Of a stretch of 33,578 bases of DNA, positions 1 to 13,607 are shown one piece after another. The notes below the pieces were generated by a model. It saw nothing but the letters and a program-made list of their open reading frames with translations. It did not search any database and was not told the DNA's origin. The first letter of the stretch is position 1, and each line of letters starts with the position of its first letter. This stretch comes from Deltaproteobacteria bacterium (GTDB lineage Bacteria; Desulfobacterota; Desulfarculia; Adiutricales; Adiutricaceae): assembly GCA_031263525.1 (NCBI GenBank), contig JAISFP010000129.1, positions 1 through 33,578 of the forward strand. The letters are read 5' to 3'. The translations under genes and the position numbers were made by a program.

Positions 1-31
1 TTCCTCTTGGGGGGGGCACCTGAACAGTTGT
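1..31 (+). mobile_element. Right end of a fourth family 1 element, truncated by the window edge
   Basis: TTCCTCTTGGGGGGGGCACCTGAACAGTTGT matches right end CATCTTGGGGGGGCACCTGAACAGTTAC of 20896-21079. Confidence 0.8.
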
Positions 32-785
32 AAATCTGGAATATTCGTGAGCATCCGTGAGCATCAGGGAGCATCAGGGCAGATTCATGATGTTCTCGAA
101 GTATTCTGGAGGCTGCGTGAGAATTCTGGATGAGCGGTGAGATGCCTGAAGGATCAGCGGGCATCCTCACGAATTCAAGTGAATCCTGGAGGATCCGGGT
201 GGCCACGGGTGGTTCCGGACTCAGTTGAGGCGGATGGCGTTCCAGGAGCTTGGACATCATTGGGCGCCGAGAGACGGAATTGAACCGTGGCAGCAGTCGC
301 GGCCAGGGGTATGAACTGGGGTCGCATGAGGGCGAATGAGGCAGAGGGATATCTGCAAGTTTCGGGACGACTTCAAAATGCTGGGAGGCCCGAAGTCGCT
401 CGTTAACGTGGCCGGCCCGGCGGCCTGAGCCTGGGATGCCTCGAGTCCAGCCTTCAGATGGTCGGGTCAAGATGCGGGAGGCCGCATTGGCCGCCGGGCT
501 TGCCCGGCTTGCGCCGGACACGGTAAAGGGGTAAGCGCAGGAAGAAAGCCATAAAAATGTCTGTTTTTTGAAGCGCAGGAAGGTGCCGGCGAGGGAGGGG
601 CGGCGGTCCGACCGGAGCTGGACGGCCTTGAGGGTCAAAGGTTTAGGAGTGATGAAGAATAGCGGGAGCCTTCTGGAGCTGACCGGGAGACGATTGGCAC
701 GGAGGATGCTGACTTGGTACGGGCGTGGGCCCGCGGCGGGAACGGGGCGAGCCCGTCCGCCCTCATTTTCTTGGAGGAGGAAGGC

Positions 786-995
786 ATGCTGGCTCCCTGG
801 AAGATCCTGCTCATGGTCGCGGTGGTGCTCCTGGTGTTCTGCGGGAACAGGATCCCCGATCTGGGAAGGCGGCTCGGCTCGGTAATTTTCAATTTCAGAA
901 AGTCCGTGAAGGATCCCGACGGCCCCGGCGAGAAGGACTCGCGGGATGACAAAGGTCCCCCGGAGCCGGGGAGGGACACTCCGGAGGGGGCCTGA
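786..995 (+). CDS. tatA: TatA/E-like twin-arginine translocase subunit (start at internal ATG of the 714..995 ORF)
   Basis: MLAPWKILLMVAVVLLVFCGNRIPDLGRRLGSVIFNFRKSVKD: short N-terminal TM helix, hinge, amphipathic helix and charged tail, as in TatA (xxG..lPdlgrgLGk.i..Fk). Confidence 0.72.
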   Translation: MLAPWKILLMVAVVLLVFCGNRIPDLGRRLGSVIFNFRKSVKDPDGPGEKDSRDDKGPPEPGRDTPEGA

Positions 996-1181
996 ATATC
1001 GGGATACGGCAGGCGGACGGATGCCCCGGACCGCCCGCGCGACAGCTGTCCGGACCGGTGTCCGTCCGGCGGCGGCAGTGCAGGGCCAGTGAATCGCCCC
1101 GGACGAACGAGTTGCGGGCGGCGGGACGGCGACTCCGGGTGTGCCTGAAACTGGAGATGATGGAGCGATGCCTCAGGTAAA

Positions 1182-1245
1182 ATTGTCTCGACGTCTTCAG
1201 CGATATTGTCTCGACGTCTCCAGTAAAATTGTCAATATTGCGCGG
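1182..1245. repeat. 23-bp-spaced direct repeats ATTGTCTCGACGTCTYCAG (2 full, 1 partial)
   Basis: attgtctcgacgtcttcag 1182-1200; attgtctcgacgtctccag 1205-1223; attgtcaatattg from 1228. Confidence 0.8.
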
Positions 1246-1608
1246 ATAAAATTTTTGCGGATGTGCCGACGGCAACTGCACGGCATCTGGACATCCATCG
1301 TGAGTCAGGGTTTTGATTTTGACATTTTATAAGGCATATTAAAATCAAAAACAAATATTATCTTACCATGATGCTTGCATGGAAGGCGTTATTGTCAACA
1401 GGCGGCCAGTAAATATATTAATTTGAGATGATGGATATCCATCCGGCCATTCGCCCATGAATCCAGTCGCCCGGCGGAACGCCAGCTCTCGTCAAGCCAT
1501 GCTTCTGGCCGAAGCCATGCTTCTGGCCGGCCGTGCCGCCGGGCCGGCCGGGCCGGCCCTGCCGCGGGCATTCTACCGAGGGCCGCGGGGCACCGGTCCG
1601 TCAGGCCG

Positions 1609-5883
<4,275 letters not shown>

Positions 5884-6722
5884 AGACCACTAAATATTGT
5901 TGTTTCCAGAGGGCTAGAAGGCTGGCGCGGGAGATCCGCGCTCGCCGTCCCTGCCCGGAGGATCCGGGCGCGTGGACCGGGCGGAAGGCCGCCACCCTCT
6001 CGAGGGCCTCATTAGAAGTGGCCCTGAACGAAATTGTACCGCCCGGATGTGGAGAAATCGTGGAGGGCGGGTGGAATTACGGTCAAAGTTCCCGGCTGGC
6101 GGCCCCCCGTCGGCCGCGGGGCAGGGGAGGGCGGCGTCGCGACGGTCCTGGCAGAGGGCCGTCCGTCCGGCCTGTCCGGGGCGGGGACGGTCGGAAGCAG
6201 GCGCCTGGCAGAGGCGACCGGCCGGAAGCCGGCACCCTGGCGCAGGCGGCCGGACGCAAGCCGGCGTCTGGCGGAGGCGGGGCGCCCGTCGATCCTCCGT
6301 TTCTCAGGATAGTTGTTTTACGTGGAAAAAAACAAGAACTCCGTGGCCCCTTCTTTGGCGCCAATAAGGCAACTTGGCGCCACTGAAAACCGGTTTGCGC
6401 TCGCCGGAAGCGAATCATCCGGAATCGGTGCCTTTGCCGAGCCGGCCGGGTGCCAGGCCTCCCGCGTCACGCCTCGCGGGACGGGGGGGAGCTTCGGGCC
6501 GCAGGGACCGGCAGGGGGTCGGCCGGCCCGGCCCGTGCCGACGCGCCGGACCCGGCTGCATTCACGCGCCGTTCCGGGTTTCCGGCTTCCCCGCCTTCCC
6601 GGCTCCTGACCCCTGGGTCCTGGCAGCTGAATCCCTTTTCCATGCCCCTGACCCCTGGCACCAGACTCCTGACTCAGGGGACCTGGGCATCCCGGCCTTG
6701 CGGATTTTCGCGGTTCCGGAAC

Positions 6723-6976
6723 TCAGGGATGTCCTGCCGTCAGGCCATTGGCAGCGTTTTCTTGAGGATTTCCGCGCCTGCGTGGCTCCCGGCCTTCCTG
6801 CCTCCGGGGCGTCGGGCGTCCCCCCTGCGGCTGTCCGAGAACCCTCGGTTCAGGTATGTCCTGGCGTCAGGTCATTGGCAGTCGTTTTCCTGAGCATTCC
6901 CGCGCCTCCGTGGCTCGCCGCCTTCCAGCCTCCGGGGCGTCGGGCGTCCCGGCCCGCCGGATGTCCGAGAGCCGTC
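6723..6976. repeat. Two-copy direct repeat, about 127 bp per unit, 3' of polA
   Basis: tcagggatgtcctgccgtcaggccattggcagcgttttcttgagga.. and tcaggtatgtcctggcgtcaggtcattggcagtcgttttcctgagca.., both continuing to cctccggggcgtcgggcgtcc and gtccgaga. Confidence 0.85.
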
Positions 6977-7097
6977 AGCTCGGGGCAGTCCCGTCTCCGG
7001 GTCCTGGACCTTGGGCATGGGGGGCCCTGCGGATTCCGGCGCCTTCGGGGGCTTCAGGTACTCCAGGGGCTTCTGGGGCTTCAGGGCGCTCCGGGGC

Positions 7098-10000
7098 TCA
7101 GGCGTGGGTCCAGTTCCGGGAGACCGAGGAGTCCACCTTCAGGGGGACCTTCATGACGGGGGCGCCGGGGAAGAAGGGCTCGGAACCCGCGAGCGCCATC
7201 TCCTCGGAGATTATCCGGGTGACGGCGGCGGCGTCCGCCTCCGGGGCCTCGCAGAGGAGCTCGTCGTGGATCTGCAGGACCAGCCTGGCCGCGGGGACCT
7301 CGCTCGCGAGGCGCCTGGAGGAGCGGAGCATGGCCACCTTGATGAGGTCCGCGGCCGTGCCCTGGACCGGGGTGTTGATGGCGAAGCGCTCGGCCTCGGC
7401 GACCTCCCTGTGGCCGCCGGACCTGAAGGCCAGGAGCCTGCGCTTCCGGCCGAAGAGCGTCCGGACCTCCAGGGTGCTGGCGGCCTCCTGCTTGACCCTG
7501 TCCATGTAGGCCCTGATGCCGGGGAAGCGCAGGAAGTAGCGCTCGATGAACTCCCTGGCCACGCTCTGCGGAATGCGGAGGGCGGAGGACAGCCCGTACG
7601 CCCCCTGGCCGTAGATGATGCCGAAGTTGATGGCCTTGGCGCGGGTGCGCTCCTCGGGGGAGACGTCCGGGCCCTTCTTCCCGAACATGGCGGCGGCCGT
7701 CTCCCGGTGGATGTCCGCCCCGGCCGCGAAGGCCCTCATGAGCGCCTTGTCCCCCGAGAGCTCGGCCATGATCCGGAGCTCTATCTGGGAGTAGTCGCAG
7801 CTCACGAGGACCGACCCCTCCTCCGCCATGAAGCACTCCCTGATGGCCCGGCCCTCCTCGGTCCTGGCGGGGATGTTCTGGAGGTTCGGGTCGGAGCTCG
7901 AAAGCCTCCCGGTCATGGTCGAGGTCTGGTTGAAGGTCGTGTGTATGCGCCCCGTGGCCGGGCTTATGGCCAGGGGGAGGCGGTCCGCGTAGGTGGACTT
8001 GAGCTTCGAGGTCTCCCGGTGCTGGAGGATCTCGCCCACCACCGGGTGGAGGGGGGCGAGCTCCCTCAGCACCGACGAGTCGGTGGAGTACGCGGTCTTC
8101 TTGGCCGTGCGGTGCACGGGCTTCAGCCCGAGCTTCGAGAACAGCACCTCGGCCACCTGGGCGGGGGACCCCACGTTGAACTTCACGCCCGCCTGGTCCC
8201 AGATCCTGGCCTCCAGGGCATCCAGGGACTCCCCGAGCTTCCCCGCGATACCGGAGAGCCTCTCCGGGTCGGCCTTGAGCCCCGCCAGCTCCATGGAGAC
8301 CAGCAGGTCCTCCAGGGGAAGCTCCACCTCGCGGTAGAGGGCCAGGAGGGCCGGATCGCCAGCCAGGTCCTCCTCGCACAGGGGGGCCAGGCGGAGCGCC
8401 AGGTCCGCGTCCTCCGCGGAGTACTCGCAGGCGGCCCTCAGGCCCACGTCGGCGAAGGTCCTCTTGACCTTCCTCCGCCTGGGGGGCTTCTTCGCCGCCG
8501 GGACGCCCGAGGCCTTCCTGCCGCGCCTGGCCTTCCTGCCGTCCCCGGCCCCGGCGGCCTCCTTGCCTTCCCCGGCCTCCTCGGCCTTCCCGCCGTCCAG
8601 GCACTCCTTGCCGTCCCCGGCCTCCACTGGCCCCTTGGCGTCCAGGGACTCGGCGGCCTTCCCGGCCCCCTTGGCGTCCAGGGCCTCGGCGGCATCATTG
8701 GCATCCCCGGCTTCGGCGGCCTCCTTGGAGTCTCCGGCCTCCCCGGCTCCCCAGGCGTCCCCGTCCTCGGCGGAGGCCGCCATGACGTCCTCGTAGGTGC
8801 GGGTGAAATGGCGCAGGTACTTGACCGAGAGGGCGTCCAGGGATTTCTGGGCGTCGGGGTCTATGAGGTACGCCGCGAGCATGGGGTCAGCACTGGGGGC
8901 GGGGAGGCGCAGGCCGAAGCGGGCCAGGATCCTCCAGTCGAACTTGGCGTTCTGGCCGCAGAGGGCCCTGGCCGGGTCCGTCAGGTACGGCGCGAGGCGG
9001 GCGAGCGTTTCCCCGAGATCCTGGTTGGACTCCCCGGAGGCCGGGTCGAGGGCGTGCCCCAGGGGCACGTAGAACGCCCGGTTCGGACCGGTGGCGAGGC
9101 TCAGGCCCACCAGCCCGCAGGTGGCGGAGAGCACGGAGTCGGTCTCAACGTCGACGGCCACGGCCCGGGCACGGCCCAGCTCGCCCTCGAGCTCCTTCCA
9201 TTCCTTCTCGGAAGTCACCAGGACGTAGGCGGAGTAGTCCACCTCCGCCGTCTCGCGGGGCCTCGCGGCCTCCTTCCCGGCCTCGGCCTGAGGGGCCCCC
9301 AGCCCGGGCGCCGCGGGGCGGGCGTCCTTCCCTTGTTCCGGGGCGGCGCCGGAACTGCCCCAGGCCGCGGGGACGCCCCGGGAGCCGGAGGACGCGGCTG
9401 CCGGAGGCAGATCGCCCATGAGGCTCTTGAAGCCCTGGGCCTCGTAGATGGCGCGCAGGCGGGCCGTGTCCCGGTCCCTTATCCTGAAGTCCTCCAGCCC
9501 GGCCTCCGCCGGGCAGCCCTCGCCCAGGAGCGCGAGCTTCCAGGAGATCCTGGCGTCCCCCTCGTGCTCCCTCAGTTTCTGCTGCTGACTCTTCTTGACC
9601 TTGTGGAGGTTCTCGAAGATGGCGTCGAGGGACCCGAACTCGCGGACGAGGGCCTCGGCCGTCTTCTCCCCGATCCCCTTTATCCCGGGGATGTTGTCGG
9701 AGGTGTCCCCCATGAGGGCCTGGCAGTCCAGGAACCTCGCGGGCTCCAGCTTGTGCTCCTCCCTGAACGACTCCGTGTCCGTCGCCTTGCCGGTGAAGAG
9801 ATCGAGCATGGACACCCGCTCGGAGAGGAGCTGGAAGAAGTCCTTGTCCCCGGAGAGTATCACCACGTCCATGCCCTGGACGGAGAACTTGCGGGCGTAT
9901 GCGGCTATCACGTCGTCCGCCTCGAAGCCCTGCTCCTCCATGGCCGTGAGGCCCATGGCGTCCACTATGTCCTTGACCGGGCCCAGCTGGGCGATCAGGT

Positions 10001-10259
10001 CCGGATCCGCGGGGGGGCGGTTGGCCTTGTAGGCGGGGTAGACGAGCTTGCGGCGGTTGGGCCCGGGGCTGTCGTAGATGACGCCAAGGTATTCAGGCGA
10101 CCTGTCCTTCATGAACTTCATGACGGACTTGGTGAAGCCGAACGACGCGCCCGTGGGCTGGCCCGCGTAGCTCATTCTCCTCATGGCATGGAAGTTTCTG
10201 TGTATGAAGCTGCTCGCGTCGAGGAGGTAGAGGGTCCTGGACGTAGGGACTAGAGGCAT
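7098..10259 (-). CDS. polA: DNA polymerase I (5'-3' exo, 3'-5' exo and polymerase domains); start at internal ATG (MPLVPTSRTLYLLDASSFIHRNFHAM)
   Basis: 5' nuclease (SGDKDFFQLLS, GDTSDNIPGIKGIGEKTA), exo motifs DVETDS / NAKFDW / YSAEDAD, polymerase motifs DYSQIELRIMAELSGD, RTRAKAINFGIIYGQGAYGLS, LQIHDELL. Confidence 0.96.
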   Translation of the reverse strand: MPLVPTSRTLYLLDASSFIHRNFHAMRRMSYAGQPTGASFGFTKSVMKFMKDRSPEYLGVIYDSPGPNRRKLVYPAYKANRPPADPDLIAQLGPVKDIVDAMGLTAMEEQGFEADDVIAAYARKFSVQGMDVVILSGDKDFFQLLSERVSMLDLFTGKATDTESFREEHKLEPARFLDCQALMGDTSDNIPGIKGIGEKTAEALVREFGSLDAIFENLHKVKKSQQQKLREHEGDARISWKLALLGEGCPAEAGLEDFRIRDRDTARLRAIYEAQGFKSLMGDLPPAAASSGSRGVPAAWGSSGAAPEQGKDARPAAPGLGAPQAEAGKEAARPRETAEVDYSAYVLVTSEKEWKELEGELGRARAVAVDVETDSVLSATCGLVGLSLATGPNRAFYVPLGHALDPASGESNQDLGETLARLAPYLTDPARALCGQNAKFDWRILARFGLRLPAPSADPMLAAYLIDPDAQKSLDALSVKYLRHFTRTYEDVMAASAEDGDAWGAGEAGDSKEAAEAGDANDAAEALDAKGAGKAAESLDAKGPVEAGDGKECLDGGKAEEAGEGKEAAGAGDGRKARRGRKASGVPAAKKPPRRRKVKRTFADVGLRAACEYSAEDADLALRLAPLCEEDLAGDPALLALYREVELPLEDLLVSMELAGLKADPERLSGIAGKLGESLDALEARIWDQAGVKFNVGSPAQVAEVLFSKLGLKPVHRTAKKTAYSTDSSVLRELAPLHPVVGEILQHRETSKLKSTYADRLPLAISPATGRIHTTFNQTSTMTGRLSSSDPNLQNIPARTEEGRAIRECFMAEEGSVLVSCDYSQIELRIMAELSGDKALMRAFAAGADIHRETAAAMFGKKGPDVSPEERTRAKAINFGIIYGQGAYGLSSALRIPQSVAREFIERYFLRFPGIRAYMDRVKQEAASTLEVRTLFGRKRRLLAFRSGGHREVAEAERFAINTPVQGTAADLIKVAMLRSSRRLASEVPAARLVLQIHDELLCEAPEADAAAVTRIISEEMALAGSEPFFPGAPVMKVPLKVDSSVSRNWTHA

Positions 10260-10672
10260 CGGGAGGGCAGTCCTTTCTTCGGGCTGGAGGGCGGGGGGGC
10301 GCGCCGGGCCGGGGGGACCGAACGGGCGGAAGGAGGCGGGCGGCAACAGGGGCGAGCCGCTTCGGCGGGCCTGGTGCCGGAAGGCCGGACCGGGCCACCG
10401 GGCCGGAAGGTCGGGTGGCAGCCACGGCGGACGCTCGGCAGGGAGGTGGGTGCCGAAGTTCCGGGGGCCCGCGACAGGCACGGCGAGGTCCGGCAACTTT
10501 AAAGGAGGCAGGAAAGCCAGTTTCAGGCCGGGGGCCCGGCTGCGCGGGCCGGGAGCCGGCCATGGCCCGGGGACCCGAAAGGCCGGGCGGGGAGTTGGCG
10601 GGGGGCAGCCTCCTGGTAATGTGGACCGAGAGGAGTGCCCTGCGGGCCGGAGGCCATGCGGCTAAGGGCCCT

Positions 10673-10856
10673 GTGACTGTTCTGGTGCCCCCAAGGGGAA
10701 CCTAACAGGGCGAGCTTCCCTTTAAAATTGTCATTAACAGAAACTCCTCACCCCCATATGAAGCATCCAAAGCTGACTTTTAAACTTAAAGGATTCCTTA
10801 TCAGGGCTCTCTTCCTCCAAAAAAGGTTCTGAAAAGAGGGGCGCCTGAACAGTTAC
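10673..10856 (-). mobile_element. Family 1 MITE-like element, complete 184-bp copy (inverted orientation)
   Basis: Ends GTGACTGTTCTGGTGCCCCC...GGGGCGCCTGAACAGTTAC; flanked by perfect 8-bp direct repeats AGGGCCCT (10665-10672 and 10857-10864); reverse complement aligns to the other two copies throughout. Confidence 0.92.
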
Positions 10857-10871
10857 AGGGCCCTAAAATTG

Positions 10872-11160
10872 CCCGAAGGCCTGCCGGGTTGCCCCGGGGG
10901 TGATGAAGGCCAGCGGGATGGCCCGCGCGGGCCGGACAAGGGGGATGGCCGCGTGGGCCCGAAGGCCAGCGGGATGGCCCGCGCGGGCCGGACAGGGGGG
11001 ATGGCCGCCGGGGCCCGAAGGCCAGCGGGATGGCCCCGCGTGGGCCGAAGGCAAGGGGGATGGCAGCCGGGGCCCGAAGGCCTGGGGGATTGCCCCTCGT
11101 GGGCCGAAGGCAAGGGGGATTGCCCCTCGTGGGCCGAAGGCAGGGGGGATGGTCGCGGGG
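10872..11160. repeat. Minisatellite of 27-30 bp units, about 9 copies (AAGGCMAGSGGGATGGCCCnnGnGGGCCG), 3' of lemA-like gene
   Basis: Repeated agcgggatggcccgcgcgggccggaca / agggggatggccgcgtgggcccgaaggcc / gggggattgcccctcgtgggccgaaggca; several units hold the palindrome GGCCCGCGCGGGCC. Confidence 0.85.
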
Positions 11161-11186
11161 GGCAAGCGCTCCGGCGGGAGGTCCGG

Positions 11187-11747
11187 CTAGAGCTTCACCT
11201 CCCGGCCGGCCTCGTCTTCCGGCACGGGGTATGGGTAGGCCTTCCTGAAGCCGAAGACCCTGGTGAACAGCACCCAGGGCAGGGCCCTCCTGGCACGGTT
11301 GTAGGACGCGGCCGAGCCGTTGAAGGTGGCGAGCCCGGCGGCCGCGCGGTCCCTGGCGACGGCCAGGGCCTCGGCCGCCTTCCCCTCCGGGGCCGGGAGC
11401 AGGCCGGCGGCCCGGTCCAGGTCGGAGAAGGCGCGGGCCACCTCCTGGACGGCCCTGCCCGAGGGGTGGGCGCCCACCACGCCGAGCAACACCGCGGAGG
11501 CCGCCAGCCTCGCCCTCTGGAAGTCCGCGCGGGCCCGGTCCAGGGCAGCCGCTGCTGGCGCGGGAGCGTCACCGTCCGGGGCGGGGCCGGGCTCCAGGCG
11601 CTCGCAGAGGCGCTTGAGGAGCACGTCCAGCCTGGCGAAGGAGTTCAGGCATCTCTGCCTCTCCGCCGCGAGCTTCCTGTACGAGGCCGCGGCCAGCACG
11701 AGGGCAGCCAGCAGAAACCCCAGCAGTGCGAGCGGTACGCCCGTCAT
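11187..11747 (-). CDS. LemA family protein (start at internal ATG of the 11187..12059 ORF)
   Basis: MTGVPLALLGFLLAALVLAAASYRKLAAERQRCLNSFARLDVLLKRL ... FNGSAASYNRARRALPWVLFTRVFGFRKAYPYPVPED: LemA N-terminal TM, Q/D-V-LKRR-like segment and C-terminal YN..r..fP..l.a..fGF....yf motif. Confidence 0.85.
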   Translation of the reverse strand: MTGVPLALLGFLLAALVLAAASYRKLAAERQRCLNSFARLDVLLKRLCERLEPGPAPDGDAPAPAAAALDRARADFQRARLAASAVLLGVVGAHPSGRAVQEVARAFSDLDRAAGLLPAPEGKAAEALAVARDRAAAGLATFNGSAASYNRARRALPWVLFTRVFGFRKAYPYPVPEDEAGREVKL

Positions 11748-12082
11748 GATCCGCCTCCTCTGCGGGAAAAGGGGCCGAAGGCCAGTTCGCAAAACAAACG
11801 TATCATTTGTAAATCCTCCCGAAGATGGTGTCAAGCACTGGGAGGGGGCGGGGGGAGACGGGGTCGCCGGAGAGGCGGGCCGCCGGGGGCGGGAGGGAGC
11901 GGGCGAGCCCCTGTGGCGAAGAGGGCCCGGAGGCCGGAGAGACGGGGGCCGGGTTCCGCTTTCCGGGAGCGTGAGACGGGCGGGAGCCGGGTTCAGGCCC
12001 CGCGGAGGACGGGGGGGCGCGTTTCCTCCCGGGAGGAGCATGGGGCGGGTCCTGGTCACGGGGAAAAGTGTGCGGGACAGGT

Positions 12083-12440
12083 GGCCGGGTTCGGGCTTCC
12101 GGGAGCGGGGTGCAGTGCCCGGAGCCGGTTTCTGGACCCCTGGAGGACGGAGCGGGGGGAGGGTGGCCGGGTTCGGGCTTCCGGGAGCGGGGCGCAGTGC
12201 CCGGAGCCGGTTTCTTGTCCCGTGGCGGACCGAGCTGGGGAGGGGTGGCCGGGTTCGGGCTACCGGGAGCGGGGCGCAGTGCCCGGAGCCGGTTTCTTGC
12301 CCCGTGGCGGACCGAGCGGGGGAGGGGGGGCAGGTTAGGGCTTCCGGGAGCGGGGTGCAGTGCCCGGAGCAGGTTTCCTGCCCCGTGGGGGATCGAGCGG
12401 GGGAGGGGTGGCAGGTTCGGGCTTCCGGGCGCAGGAGGCA
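12083..12440. repeat. 81-82-bp tandem array, 4 full units plus partial fifth
   Basis: GGC(C/A)GGGTTCGGGCTTCCGGGAGCGGGGYGCAGTGCCCGGAGCCGGTTTC.. begins at 12083, 12165, 12247, 12329, 12410. Confidence 0.92.
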
Positions 12441-12665
12441 GGGAGGAGGACGGGTTCAGGGGGCGGCGTCGCGGGGTTTGTCCGGCAGGCGCGGGAAACG
12501 CTCGACCGGCGGCGGGAGGGGGCAAGGAGCCTCGCGGGAGGCCGGGCTGCCGGACACAGGAAACAAGTCCGCCCGGAAGGCCAGGGCCATCCGGGCGGGA
12601 GAGGGGGGTGCCGAAGTGCGGGGACGGGCCGGGCCGCGAGGCCTGCGGGGCGGACGCGCGCGGCG

Positions 12666-13535
12666 TCAGGGCACGTTCAGGACGGTTCCGGGGGGCACGG
12701 AGTCAGTGAGGATGTGGGGGTTCATGTCCCGGAAGGTCTTGTAGTCGGTGCCGCTCCGGCGGGCGAGCTCCCTCATGTCGCCGCCCTCGGACGCGGCGGA
12801 GCGGGAGCCGGAGAGCCTTGGCCAGGAGCGGGAGGGCCTGTAGCCGTACACGGAGGGATCGGAGAAGAGGACCTTGCCGGCGAGCACCTGGCATACGGCC
12901 TTGTCCAGCTCGGGCGTCACGTAGAGGCGGTAGTAGTCGCGCTCGCCACCGGACTCGGACGCGGCGGCGGACATGGTTCCCTGGTCCAGGAAGGCGGCCA
13001 GGGCGGCGGTCCAGGTGCCCCAGGACTGGTGGAGCGAGGCGATGCGCCTGGCCGAGGCCTCGGAGGAGGCGGCGGGATCCAGGCGCTGGTCCACCAGGCG
13101 GTTCACCGAGAGGCCCATGGCCCCCGCCTCGGACTCCGTGAGCCTCCACATCCCCCGGCGGTTCCCGCCCCTGAAGAGCGGGTCGAGGGACGTCATGGCC
13201 ATGGGCAGGTACTTGAAGTCGTCTGGGACGCCGGCGGACCGGAGGGCGCCCTCTATGACGGGGACGGTCCTGGGCGCCCTCCGCAGGGCCAGGAAGACCC
13301 TGGCCCTGGCCTCGGAGATGAGTATCAGCTCCTGGTCAAGGCTCTCGTAGATCTCGGGCTGGTTCAGGGGAACCGGCTCGGAGGCGAACGAGAGGCCCGA
13401 GCCGAAGTAGCCCGCCGCCCTGGCGGGCGAGGCCGGGCCGGCGGCCGCCATGAGCAGGGCCAGGGGGAGGGCCAGGGGGAGGGCCATGGCAAGGGCCGTG
13501 AGCGGGCGGCTGGCATGGCGGGCGGGCTTGGTCAT
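12666..13535 (-). CDS. MltD-like lytic transglycosylase homologue with C-terminal LysM-like region; catalytic Glu apparently missing (start at internal ATG of the 12666..13865 ORF)
   Basis: Signal peptide MTKPARHASRPLTALAMALPLALPLALLMAAAGPASPARA; FKYLPMAMTSLDPLFRGGNRRGMWRLTESEAGAMGL aligns to MltD LPIVESAFDP...GLWQFMPSTG..YGL; YYRLYVTPELDKAVCQVLAGKVLFSDPSVYGY; terminal LysM-like GGDMRELARRSGTDYKTFRDMNPHI. Confidence 0.8.
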   Translation of the reverse strand: MTKPARHASRPLTALAMALPLALPLALLMAAAGPASPARAAGYFGSGLSFASEPVPLNQPEIYESLDQELILISEARARVFLALRRAPRTVPVIEGALRSAGVPDDFKYLPMAMTSLDPLFRGGNRRGMWRLTESEAGAMGLSVNRLVDQRLDPAASSEASARRIASLHQSWGTWTAALAAFLDQGTMSAAASESGGERDYYRLYVTPELDKAVCQVLAGKVLFSDPSVYGYRPSRSWPRLSGSRSAASEGGDMRELARRSGTDYKTFRDMNPHILTDSVPPGTVLNVP

Positions 13536-13607
13536 CGCGGGGCACCTCGGGCGGCCTTGCGGCCCAGGAGAAGCGCGACCGCCCGGTAACCCTTGGCCCG
13601 GGTGCGG

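Noticed and set aside
7011-10253. Long plus-strand ORFs (1080 aa at 7011-10253; 678 aa at 3124-5160; minus-strand 1021 aa at 15130-18195)
   Set aside because: Antisense to polA, the PBP and pilY1 respectively; compositions reflect GC-rich third positions of the real genes and show no recognisable domains.
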